Positions 8,892-15,851 of a stretch of 64,000 bases of DNA are shown piece after piece. The stretch spans positions 1-64,000 of the forward strand of contig JAEURX010000037.1 of the NCBI GenBank assembly GCA_016788885.1. Reading direction: 5' to 3'. This DNA comes from Nitrospira sp. (lineage in GTDB: Bacteria; Nitrospirota; Nitrospiria; Nitrospirales; Nitrospiraceae). The notes below the pieces were generated by a model. The model did not search any database, had not been told where the DNA came from, and saw only the letters and a list, made by a program, of their open reading frames with translations. How positions within the stretch are numbered: the first letter of the stretch is position 1; every line of letters begins with the position of its first letter. The position numbers and the translations under genes are program-made.

Positions 8892-9057
8892 CCTCGACTA
8901 TATCCAATTCATCCACGAGGAACGGGAGGATTTAATTCTGCATTTCGGTGAGGGGGCCAACCTTCGGACCACCTCTGTCGCGCGCAATTCCCCTGAAGGT
9001 GAACTGCTGCAGCGGTTCATGGTCCACCATCTCTGGGCGGATCCGTCTCCGGCCTAG
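8857..9057 (+). CDS. Small hypothetical protein, 66 residues
   Basis: Starts [20 protein letters not shown] and ends [23 protein letters not shown] precedes the ATG at 8857. The alternating hydrophobic pattern suggests a small beta-rich fold. It overlaps the tail of the RNase HI relic in another frame. No family was recognised. Confidence 0.5.
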   Translation: MHLLKVGRFHINLDYIQFIHEEREDLILHFGEGANLRTTSVARNSPEGELLQRFMVHHLWADPSPA

Positions 9058-9168
9058 TAGGCATCAAGTCTTCGTACCTGCCCTTGTGTAGTGCAGCTCA
9101 TTCGATCATTGCCGGTGTGCGGGAGCAGGTGTTGTGGTGGGTGTGTCGGGTTGGACGGAATGCGTGGA

Positions 9169-9585
9169 CTATCCAATGCGGAGCGTCGATCTCGGCTTGG
9201 TTGCCGTTCGGCAATTCCCTGAACAGCCGGTGTCCCGGCCCGTCAGCCAGAGCCGGTTTCTGGCGAACCACGTATAGCCTCGGACGAGGAGCGGATCGAT
9301 GAGAGGGAGGCGGCTCAGGCGGGCCAGCATCCCCAGTCCGACCGCCTGCCAGATGGCGCGGAAGACTTCCACGCCGGTGATGAGCATTCCATCGTCCCAT
9401 TGCGCGTGAATCACTGCGCCAAGGCGTGCGGGATCGAGGCCGGTTGATCCTGCGTCGTACCCAGGGGCCGAGAAATCACAGAGCTTCAGCCGTTGCTTTC
9501 TATCCAAGTGCTTCATCAGCGCCATCTCGCGCGCACAGATGGGGCAGGCGCCGTCATAGAACACGGTGAGTGGGTAGAGTGGCAT
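9169..9585 (-). CDS. DUF393 (DCC family) thiol-disulfide oxidoreductase-like protein
   Basis: A 138-residue protein with the family's N-terminal motif VFYDGACPICAREM (DxxC-P-x-C, thioredoxin-like CxxC), followed by DRKQRLKLCDFSAPG and the central GVEVFRAIWQAVGLGMLARL. A Cys pair near the end (DTGCSGNC) is unusual. The ATG at 9585 has GAAGGG upstream. It lies 16 bp behind the CarH-like regulator on the same strand, so the two are probably co-transcribed. The substrate is unknown. DUF393 genes often occur beside photolyase/CarH-type loci (general knowledge). Confidence 0.85.
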   Translation of the reverse strand: MPLYPLTVFYDGACPICAREMALMKHLDRKQRLKLCDFSAPGYDAGSTGLDPARLGAVIHAQWDDGMLITGVEVFRAIWQAVGLGMLARLSRLPLIDPLLVRGYTWFARNRLWLTGRDTGCSGNCRTATKPRSTLRIG

Positions 9586-9601
9586 CGAAACCGACCCTTC
9601 G

Positions 9602-10519
9602 TTAGCCTGGGATCGGAAAGCGTCGCGTGAGTTGTTCCAGCTTCTCGTCGAGCTCGCCGAAGGTTTCCAGCACGTCGATATCGGCTTCCGTAAAATGCCG
9701 CCGCATGGCAAGTGCTCCCTGGCCGCCGGCCAAGAGTGCGGACAGCGGCGCCACCTCTTGTGCCAGCGCGTGAATCAATTCACTTGCCGGTAAGTCCGGG
9801 AGTGCGATGGTACAGGAGAGAATGGTCAAGTCCGGGGCGACTTCACGACAGAGGTTGCTGAGGGAGAGGATGGGGACGTTGGCTCCGAGGTAGTAAACCC
9901 GACAGCCGCGAACTCGGCAACGATAGGCGACGGCGAGCGAGGCAAGATCGTGTTCCTCGCCGGGCGGGCAAGCCACGACGACCGTGGCGCCGAACTCCGC
10001 GACCGGGAGTTGGTTCATGGCCGCATACAATTTTTGTTTGATCTGGCTGGTCACGTAATGCTCGACCGCCACGCTGATGCGGCCGGTATGCCACAGCTGC
10101 CCCACACGTTCCTGCAGCGGCAGCAGAATCCCGTGGAGTGCTTCTTCGAAGGGCACTACCGCCACGGCACCGTTTAATCGCTTTTCGAAGGTGATCCGAT
10201 CGAGTGGTTCCAGGGCGATTAGCAGTTCTCGCAACAGCCGATCAAACGTATTGTCGACGACGGCCATTCGTGGCCCCGATGTGCGCATGCGGTTGATTAG
10301 CTCTTCCCGTCCCGCTTTGGCCAGATCTCCGATTGATGCTCCCGCATCCAGCTGCTGCTTGAGATACCGCAGCAGTGCCACGTCCTCATCTGAATAGTTG
10401 CGATAGCGGTTGGCTCCTCTGGTCGGTTTGAGCAGAGCAAATCGACGCTCCCACACGCGAATGACGTCGCGGCTCAGGCCGGTGAGTTTCGCAACCCTAT
10501 GAATTCTGTGAGTATTCAT
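9602..10519 (-). CDS. MerR-family regulator with B12-binding domain (CarH/LitR-type photoreceptor)
   Basis: A 305-residue protein. Residues 1-75 form a MerR winged helix (HRVAKLTGLSRDVIRVWERR). Residues about 95-170 are a four-helix B12-capping domain with W143 and the E153-H154 pair of the W-x9-EH motif (LWHTGRISVAVEH). Residues about 175-300 are a cobalamin-binding Rossmann fold with the lower-ligand His at 190 (CPPGEEHDLASL), followed by GANVPILSL and LLAGGQGAL. In characterised CarH proteins this set binds adenosylcobalamin: the dark tetramer represses DNA and light breaks the Co-C bond. The usual Gly after the ligand His (ExHxxG) is Ala here. It is divergent from the 10.6-20 kb gene run with an operator array between them, so autoregulation and control of that run are likely. 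Confidence 0.92.
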   Translation of the reverse strand: MNTHRIHRVAKLTGLSRDVIRVWERRFALLKPTRGANRYRNYSDEDVALLRYLKQQLDAGASIGDLAKAGREELINRMRTSGPRMAVVDNTFDRLLRELLIALEPLDRITFEKRLNGAVAVVPFEEALHGILLPLQERVGQLWHTGRISVAVEHYVTSQIKQKLYAAMNQLPVAEFGATVVVACPPGEEHDLASLAVAYRCRVRGCRVYYLGANVPILSLSNLCREVAPDLTILSCTIALPDLPASELIHALAQEVAPLSALLAGGQGALAMRRHFTEADIDVLETFGELDEKLEQLTRRFPIPG

Positions 10520-10530
10520 CGCGTGGATTC

Positions 10531-10559
10531 AGTATAGATTCATGTCCAATGTTTGTCAA
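10531..10559 (-). promoter_or_regulatory. Consensus promoter of the CarH-like regulator gene
   Basis: On the minus strand TTGACA (10559-10554), a 17-bp spacer and TATACT (10536-10531) lie 12 bp upstream of the regulator's ATG. One inverted copy of the 12-bp operator motif lies inside the spacer and touches the -35 box, as expected for autorepression. Confidence 0.75.
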
Positions 10560-10638
10560 ATATTATCCCATAAAAACTCTTGACACGTTGGACATATAGG
10601 GTGTAAACATTGGACATACACGTTGCAAACATTGGACA
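10543..10638. promoter_or_regulatory. Four-copy operator array, probable CarH/LitR binding sites
   Basis: AAACATTGGACA occurs exactly at 10605-10616 and 10627-10638, as the variant ACACGTTGGACA at 10583-10594, and inverted (TGTCCAATGTTT) at 10543-10554. The three direct copies start exactly 22 bp apart, two helical turns. Known CarH operators use 11-bp direct repeats, and 22 is twice that. The array spans the divergent promoters of the regulator gene and the photoprotection gene run. Confidence 0.75.
10580..10607 (+). promoter_or_regulatory. Candidate promoter of the light-responsive gene run
   Basis: TTGACA (10580-10585), a 16-bp spacer and TGTAAA (10602-10607, 4 of 6 matches to the -10 consensus). 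Two operator copies overlap its -35 and -10 regions, so a bound repressor would block it. It lies 50 bp upstream of the first gene. Confidence 0.5.
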
Positions 10639-10657
10639 CTGTTGCGCAGGAGTAACC

Positions 10658-10954
10658 ATGGCAGCACAACACGCGACCGAAGAAATCGTAGGACGAAGCG
10701 AGACCCGGGTCGAGGTTCTGAAGTTCCGGCAGGAGTCGAGCTGCACGCGATGCGGTGGGCTCATGGTTCCTGATTTCTGTACGGATCTGCTGAACGGTTC
10801 CGGCTCGCTCGACTGCTCCACCCTCCGCTGCGTGCAATGCGGTGACATCGTCGATCCGGTCATTCGGTGGAATCGTCATCTCCAGCGACTGGCCGGTGCA
10901 GCCCGCGAGCTGAAGGTCGTGGGTCAGTTCTCCCGCGCTCAGGTGCCCGCGTAG
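10658..10954 (+). CDS. Zinc-ribbon protein, 98 residues (paralogue 1)
   Basis: The ATG at 10658 follows CAGGAG. The core has two Cys pairs: CTRCGGLMVPDF...DLL, then LRCVQCGDIVDPVI and NR. The pattern C-x2-CGGL...DLL...G-x-(L/I)D...C-x2-CG...DPVI-x2-NR is shared with the protein at 14549-14905, so the two are paralogues within one gene run. It is probably a soluble metal-binding protein; its role is unknown. It is the first gene after the operator array. Confidence 0.75.
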   Translation: MAAQHATEEIVGRSETRVEVLKFRQESSCTRCGGLMVPDFCTDLLNGSGSLDCSTLRCVQCGDIVDPVIRWNRHLQRLAGAARELKVVGQFSRAQVPA

Positions 10955-11001
10955 GATTCATTGTGATGAAGATCATGGGCGGTCTAACGAAGGAGGTACA
11001 C

Positions 11002-11961
11002 ATGCGGAGTCGAAAATCTGTGCAGATAGGCATAGCGGCAGTGCTGTTAACGGGGGCCGCGACGTTGGCGGTCGCGGCGGAATCGGCGGGCGATAAGGAT
11101 ATGGTGCTGATTCCGAAAGGAGAATTCACCATGGGGAGCAATGAGCATGCCGATGAGGCCCGGCATCAGGTGGTGCTGGACGCCTACCTCATCGATAAGT
11201 TCGAGGCGTCGAATGCGCGATACAAGGAATTCATGCGGGCGACCGGCCATCCCGCCCCGGCCTACTGGGACGATCCGCGTCTCAGTAAGCCTGAACAGCC
11301 GGTTGTTGGGGTGAGCTGGACCGACGCCAACGCCTTTTGCAAGTGGGATGGCAAGCGGTTGCCCACGGAAGCGGAATGGGAAAAGGCGGCTAAGGGACCG
11401 GAGGGCGACAATCACTATCCGTGGGGCCATCATCTCGACCCGAAAAAGGCCAACTATGGTCAAAACGTGGGACGCACCATGCCGGTCGATTCCTATCCCG
11501 AGGGCGTGAGCGGATACGGCGTCTACCACATGGCGGGCAATGTCTTCGAGTGGGTGGACGATTGGTACGATCCGAAATATTACCGGAGCAGTAACGCGCT
11601 GAATCCTCGCGGCGCGGACAAAGGCTACAACTTCGCGAACCAAGGTCCGGTCAAGGTCTTGCGCGGCGGCTCCTGGCTCGCTCCGGAAACCTCCCTGCAC
11701 ACCAGTCACCGATTCTGGAATCAGCCGGAAAACAATTCCTACGGTGTTGGATTGGGCTTCCGCTGTGCCAAGTCGGTCACCGTGGTGTCGGAGGAAGCGG
11801 CTCAAGCCGGACGTGACGCATTTATCCAGGCACTCGTCGGGATGGGTGCGGAGAAGCACGCAGATGCCCTTGCGTCTATTGAGAAGGCGCTCGCGGCAGA
11901 TCCAGACAACCGAGAGTATCAGGCGACTCGAGAGCTCATCAAGAACAGCATGAAGAAGTGA
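11002..11961 (+). CDS. SUMF1-fold exported protein A
   Basis: A 319-residue protein with a Sec signal peptide (VQIGIAAVLLTGAATLAVAA). A full SUMF1/FGE-like domain follows: MVLIPKGEFTMGSNEHADEA, YLIDKFEASNARYKEFM, KRLPTEAEWEKAAKG, YHMAGNVFEWVDDWYD, VKVLRGGSWLAPETS, VGLGFRCAKS. The Cys pair that formylglycine-generating enzymes carry after RGGSW is absent, so sulfatase activation is unlikely. The last 45 residues form a TPR-like helical hairpin (KHADALASIEKALAADPDN). A strong AAGGAGGT site sets the start at 11002. A relative at 13286 and a broken copy at 12025 follow. Confidence 0.85.
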   Translation: MRSRKSVQIGIAAVLLTGAATLAVAAESAGDKDMVLIPKGEFTMGSNEHADEARHQVVLDAYLIDKFEASNARYKEFMRATGHPAPAYWDDPRLSKPEQPVVGVSWTDANAFCKWDGKRLPTEAEWEKAAKGPEGDNHYPWGHHLDPKKANYGQNVGRTMPVDSYPEGVSGYGVYHMAGNVFEWVDDWYDPKYYRSSNALNPRGADKGYNFANQGPVKVLRGGSWLAPETSLHTSHRFWNQPENNSYGVGLGFRCAKSVTVVSEEAAQAGRDAFIQALVGMGAEKHADALASIEKALAADPDNREYQATRELIKNSMKK

Positions 11962-12024
11962 TCCGTGACGCAGAGGGGCGGCGATGTCCGCCTTCCTGCC
12001 GCACCGCGGGCAAGGAGGTACGGC

Positions 12025-12867
12025 ATGAATATGATGAGACACGTGCTTGGAGCAGGTTTGGCCATGGGTGTGGTCATCGCGTTGCCGGTAGCCCATACGG
12101 AAGAATCCGACATTCCGAGCGATACGGTGTGCGTGGGCAAGGGCCGTCTGTGATGGGATTGGACAAGACTGAGCTGGCCAAGTCAGACCGGCGGCTCTCC
12201 ATGTACGTCAAGCGCATGAATACACCCTGGTCAGCGGAAGCGTTTCACGACGAAGGTCCGGCCCATATGGTGTTCTTGGATTCGTACCTCATCGACACGT
12301 ATGAGGTGGCGAACAAGGACTATGGGGAATTCATTTGTGCCACCGGCCATCCCGCGCCGGCCTCTTGGGATGATCCTCGTCTGAACACGCCACGTCAGCC
12401 TGTGGTCGGTGTGAATGGGATCGATGCCAAGAGCTAACTGCGAGTTCCGGGGGAAGTGCCTTCCGACGGAGGCGGAGTGGGAGATGGCGGCTCACGGGCC
12501 GAACGGCAACCTGTATCCCTGGGGCAACGATGTCGATTCCGATACGGCCAACTATGATCGACATCATGAGGCGACCCTGCCCGTGGATTCGCATCCGGAG
12601 GGTGCCATCCGGTCGACGCATCGGTTCTGGAATCACCCGCTCAACAACAGCTACGGGGTGGGGTTAGGGTTCCGCTGCGCCAAGAACGCGCCGTCTGATT
12701 GGGAACAGCGCATTCGCGACAGCAACATCACCGCATGAGTGGAAATGGGCCGGGAGCGATTTGCCGAGGCGTTGCAGGCGGTCAATCGGGGGCTGGTGAT
12801 GGATTCAGTTAACGTAGAACTCCTGGAACTGCGTCCCCTGATCGAGCAGTCGATAGCCCGACGCTGA
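12025..12867 (+). pseudogene. SUMF1-fold protein B, broken copy of protein A
   Basis: It begins with AAGGAGGT and a signal peptide (MMRHVLGAGLAMGVVIALPV), but this frame stops at 12153. Homology continues in a second frame (VFLDSYLIDTYEVANKDYGE to TPRQPVVGV), which stops at 12437, and then in a third frame from KCLPTEAEWEMAAHG. About 62 residues are missing between VDSHPEG and STHRFWNHP, including the parts equivalent to MAGNVFEWVDDW and VLRGGSW. An in-frame TGA (12736-12738) then interrupts the C-terminal tail, whose homologue reads on as EMGRERFAEALQAVNRG. Two frameshifts, one deletion and one stop make a functional product implausible. Confidence 0.88.
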
Positions 12868-12920
12868 GGTCTGCGCGCGAACGGAGTCGCTGAGACAGTT
12901 CCTACGAGGGAGGCAGAGCC

Positions 12921-13289
12921 ATGACGAACAGGACAATGATCACGCTGATCGGTGGGGTTGCGGCGTGGCTGTGGGCGACGGCGATTCACGCCGGTCCCCT
13001 GGATGCCAGTCGCCACATGCATCCGGAAAATGTGCAACTCGTGCATGAGGCGGAGCATAGCGTGGACCATGCCTGGGAGGTGTACCACCGTGCGGCGCTC
13101 GGCGGGACCGTGGCGTCGCCCGATCTGCAGGCACAAATCGAACAACACTTGCATGAAGCACGAACCCTCGTGACCCAGGCGCAGGAGGCCGCCGACCGTG
13201 GCGACGCAGGTGCCGTGGAGCGCCTCGTCGGTCAAATCAGCAGGCACACGGAACAGGCGATTGCGGGGAGCAAGGAGCAGAAGCGATGA
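12921..13289 (+). CDS. Exported His-rich helical protein, SmbP-like
   Basis: A 122-residue protein with a signal peptide (MITLIGGVAAWLWATAIHAG). The mature part is helical with regularly placed His and acidic residues (HMHPENVQLVHEAEHSVDHA, QIEQHLHEARTL, ISRHTEQAI), recalling the small metal-binding protein SmbP of nitrifiers, though with fewer His. A role in periplasmic metal binding is an inference. GAGGGAGG lies before the ATG. Its stop overlaps the next gene's start (ATGA), so translation is coupled to SUMF1-fold protein C. Confidence 0.6.
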   Translation: MTNRTMITLIGGVAAWLWATAIHAGPLDASRHMHPENVQLVHEAEHSVDHAWEVYHRAALGGTVASPDLQAQIEQHLHEARTLVTQAQEAADRGDAGAVERLVGQISRHTEQAIAGSKEQKR

Positions 13290-14143
13290 CACAAGGTGTG
13301 AGTGAGAGAAGGACCAGGTGGAGTGTGGCAGGTCTCTTCGCGACGGCCGCCTTTGCACTTGCCCTGAGTCCTGCGACGGCGGCGCCGCCCAGCAAGGAGC
13401 TGGATTCCGTGCCGATGATCACCGTTCCGGCCGGACCATTCACGAGGGGGACCCAGAGTCCCAGGGGGCGAGCTGACGAATGGCCACAGCGCACTGTGCA
13501 TGTCGATGCCTTCGTCATTGATCAGGTGGAGGTGACCAACGAGCGCTACCTGGCCTTTGTGGCGACGACCGGTCACCGAAACCCGCCGAATCCTTATGGT
13601 ACCGGTGCGCTGGTGTCGGCGAAAGGGATCGAGCAACTTCCGGTCGTCCAGGTGACCTGGTACGACGCCAAGGCCTATTGCGCCTGGGCCAAGAAACGGT
13701 TGCCGACCGAAGCGGAATGGGAAAAGGCGGCACGCGGGACCGATGGTCGGACGTATCCGTGGGGCAACGACGAAGCGACGTCGACACGGGCAAATTATGA
13801 CCGCGAGTGGGTCAACGAGAAGACGCTCTATGCGGTGGGGTCGCTGCCGGGAGGCGACTCACCCTATGGTATCAAGGACATGTCCGGCAACGCTCGTGAG
13901 TGGGTTCAGGACTGGTACGACCCTGACTACTACCAGAACGCGCCGACGACGAATCCGCAAGGTCCGGACAAGGGCATCGTGCGGGTCATTCGAGGAGGAT
14001 CCTGGCACAGTCCGCTGGCTGACATTACGGCGACCGCGCGTGGTCGGGGCGGATTTGCATTGCAGACCCATGGGACCGGATTCCGCTGTGTGCGTGGTCT
14101 GGCGGGACAGGACGCTGCCGCTCACGAACCGGCGGCCAAGTGA
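13286..14143 (+). CDS. SUMF1-fold exported protein C
   Basis: A 285-residue protein with a signal peptide (VAGLFATAAFALALSPATAA). SUMF1-domain landmarks are MITVPAGPFTRGTQSPRG, FVIDQVEVTNERYLAFV, KRLPTEAEWEKAARG, IKDMSGNAREWVQDWYD, VRVIRGGSWHSPLAD and GTGFRCVRG. As in protein A, no Cys follows RGGSW, so it lacks the catalytic pair of true formylglycine-generating enzymes. It has no TPR-like tail. It overlaps the SmbP-like gene by ATGA. It probably has a ligand-binding or structural periplasmic role; the function is unknown. Confidence 0.85.
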   Translation: MTQGVSERRTRWSVAGLFATAAFALALSPATAAPPSKELDSVPMITVPAGPFTRGTQSPRGRADEWPQRTVHVDAFVIDQVEVTNERYLAFVATTGHRNPPNPYGTGALVSAKGIEQLPVVQVTWYDAKAYCAWAKKRLPTEAEWEKAARGTDGRTYPWGNDEATSTRANYDREWVNEKTLYAVGSLPGGDSPYGIKDMSGNAREWVQDWYDPDYYQNAPTTNPQGPDKGIVRVIRGGSWHSPLADITATARGRGGFALQTHGTGFRCVRGLAGQDAAAHEPAAK

Positions 14144-14214
14144 ATCACGATGGGCGGTGGTCGGCTCAAGCTGATCGAAATTGAGAAATTGGAGGTACCG
14201 CGACTCCGCACGCG

Positions 14215-14256
14215 GCCTCCCGTTGAGGCGGATGGGTTCTTCCTTCGGAGGAACCC
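14215..14256 (+). other. Two adjacent hairpins in the operon
   Basis: GCCTC-ccgtt-GAGGC (14215-14229) is followed by a 10-bp stem, GGGTTCTTCC/GGAGGAACCC with one G-T pair (14234-14256, loop TTC). No T-tract follows, so this is more likely an mRNA processing or stability element than a simple terminator. It lies in the 186-bp gap after SUMF1-fold protein C. Confidence 0.45.
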
Positions 14257-14329
14257 GTCCCCTCGGCGAACCATCGAACGGAACAACACAAGGTCCCCTA
14301 TGGGTGGGACATGAACGAAGGAGGTGCAC

Positions 14330-14458
14330 ATGGGGCAGCTGATCGTCGTAGGTCTGGTCCTCGTAGCGGTGAGCGTTGCCGCCGCCGCATTGATGAGTCG
14401 CAGGAAACCCGTCTACGTCGTCGTGAGGCAGGGAACGTATCGATCTCACAGCGAGTAA
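14330..14458 (+). CDS. 42-residue single-span membrane peptide
   Basis: A very strong site (GAAGGAGGTG) precedes the ATG at 14330. The peptide MGQLIVVGLVLVAVSVAAAA is one transmembrane helix, followed by a basic tail (SRRKPVYVVVRQGTYRSHSE). Its position inside the gene run and its ribosome site match its neighbours, so I consider it real despite its size. No family was recognised. Confidence 0.6.
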   Translation: MGQLIVVGLVLVAVSVAAAALMSRRKPVYVVVRQGTYRSHSE

Positions 14459-14548
14459 GTCACGTGTGGCGAGTGGGTGTGCTGCACCGTGATCAGGGAG
14501 AAGAGATTCAGGGAAGACTATTTATTTTTCTCGAAGTCGGGGGTTCCA

Positions 14549-14905
14549 ATGGAAACACATGGGACGCCGGAATCATACACTCCTTCGCAAGAGGGCAACC
14601 ATCGATGCCCTCGTTGCGGTGGGCTCTTGTTGACGCAACAGTACATCGATCTCCTGGACGACACTGGTCAGATTGATATCACGGCATGGCACTGCACGAT
14701 CTGCGGGGAGGTGCTCGATCCCGTGATACTGAAGAATCGGTATGGCCCTCCGCCGAACTTGCTGTATGGCACAAAAGAGCGCAAGTTCAGTCAGCGTGTG
14801 ACGGCTCTCCCGGGCCAGCCGGGATCGAAACCGGCAACAGATTTGGGTGAAGCAAGGGGCAGCAGAAATTCCCCTGAGGGCGGGTCTCCCATCGAACCCT
14901 CGTAG
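14549..14905 (+). CDS. Zinc-ribbon protein, 118 residues (paralogue 2)
   Basis: The core CPRCGGLLLTQQYIDLLDD, then WHCTICGEVLDPVILKNR, matches the protein at 10658-10954 position by position, with four Cys in two C-x2-C pairs. A basic, Pro/Gly-rich C-terminal tail of about 50 residues is added. I chose the ATG at 14549; a GTG at 14477 would add 24 residues not shared with paralogue 1. It lies directly upstream of the TIGR01777 gene. Confidence 0.7.
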   Translation: METHGTPESYTPSQEGNHRCPRCGGLLLTQQYIDLLDDTGQIDITAWHCTICGEVLDPVILKNRYGPPPNLLYGTKERKFSQRVTALPGQPGSKPATDLGEARGSRNSPEGGSPIEPS

Positions 14906-14933
14906 AAACTTCTTGTCGGCAAGGACGCGAGAT

Positions 14934-15851
14934 ATGCGGATTGTCATCACCGGAGGAACGGGATTCATCGGGCACGCGCTGGTCGACGCGTTGACGCGCC
15001 AGCAGCATGATGTGGTGGTTCTGTGTCGGAAGCCCGCACGATCGGTTCACTCGTCTGCTGTGTACGTGGAGTGGGATGCTCGAACCGTGGGCCCTTGGAG
15101 AGCTGAGCTACAAGAGGCTGATGCGGTCGTCAACTTGGCCGGTGCCCCCATTGCCGAAGGTCGGTGGACGCCGGCCCGTAAGCGTCTGCTGCTGGAAAGC
15201 CGAACCGTTAGCACCAGACTATTGGTCGATGCTCTCGCTGCCCGTATCTCGCCACTTCCTGTGTTCATCACGGCGTCGGGCATTGGGTACTACGGTGCGA
15301 GTGACGACCGGGTCCTCGACGAGGGGTCGGCACTCGGAGAAGGATTCTTGGCGGACTTGTCTGCAGCGTGGGAGGCAGAGGCGTTGCGTGCCGCCCAGTT
15401 CCGTACGCGGGTCGTGGTGCTGCGTACGGGTATGGTGCTTGAAGAGGACGGTGGGGCATTGCCGAAAATGTTGCTACCGTTTCGCTTCTTCGCCGGGGGG
15501 CCGGTCCTGCCCGGCACGCAGTGGGTCTCGTGGATTCACCGCGCGGATCTGATCGGACTTATTCAATGGGCGATGACGACGCCGACCGTGTGTGGTCCGC
15601 TCAATGCCGTGGCTCCTGAGGCGGTAACGATGAAGACCTTTTGTACGACGGTCGGCAGAGTGCTCCATCGTCCCTCGTGGCTGCCGGTCCCGAGCTTGGC
15701 CTTGCAGCTGGCGCTGGGGGAGCTGGGGACATTGATGACGACCGGTCAACGTGTGGACCCGGCGAAGGCGAGAGCGGGCGGCTACGCCTTCCGGTATCCG
15801 ACGCTGGAGCCGGCGTTACGAGCGATTGTCGGTGGGGAGCGTCGGCCATGA
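14934..15851 (+). CDS. TIGR01777-family SDR (YfcH-like nucleotide-sugar epimerase fold)
   Basis: A 305-residue protein starting MRIVITGGTGFIGHALVDAL (GxxGFIG NAD(P)-binding loop). DAVVNLAGAPIAEGRW, the active-site region ITASGIGYYG and the C-terminal DUF1731 region follow. AAGGA precedes the ATG at 14934. Members of this family recur in CarH/photolyase loci of other bacteria (general knowledge). The substrate is unknown. Its stop overlaps the next start (ATGA at 15848). Confidence 0.92.
   Translation: MRIVITGGTGFIGHALVDALTRQQHDVVVLCRKPARSVHSSAVYVEWDARTVGPWRAELQEADAVVNLAGAPIAEGRWTPARKRLLLESRTVSTRLLVDALAARISPLPVFITASGIGYYGASDDRVLDEGSALGEGFLADLSAAWEAEALRAAQFRTRVVVLRTGMVLEEDGGALPKMLLPFRFFAGGPVLPGTQWVSWIHRADLIGLIQWAMTTPTVCGPLNAVAPEAVTMKTFCTTVGRVLHRPSWLPVPSLALQLALGELGTLMTTGQRVDPAKARAGGYAFRYPTLEPALRAIVGGERRP

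Noticed and set aside
10543-10638. Repeats read as a CRISPR array
   Set aside because: The repeats are 12 bp with 10-bp intervals, one is inverted, no cas genes are near, and they overlap promoters.
11047-12096. Long minus-strand ORF (349 codons) opposite SUMF1-fold gene A
   Set aside because: The plus strand encodes a clear SUMF1 domain with signal peptide and strong ribosome site. The antisense frame is Arg/His-rich with no recognisable motif.
11002-14143. Annotation of the SUMF1-fold proteins as formylglycine-generating enzymes
   Set aside because: The Cys pair required after RGGSW is missing in both intact copies, and no sulfatase gene is nearby.
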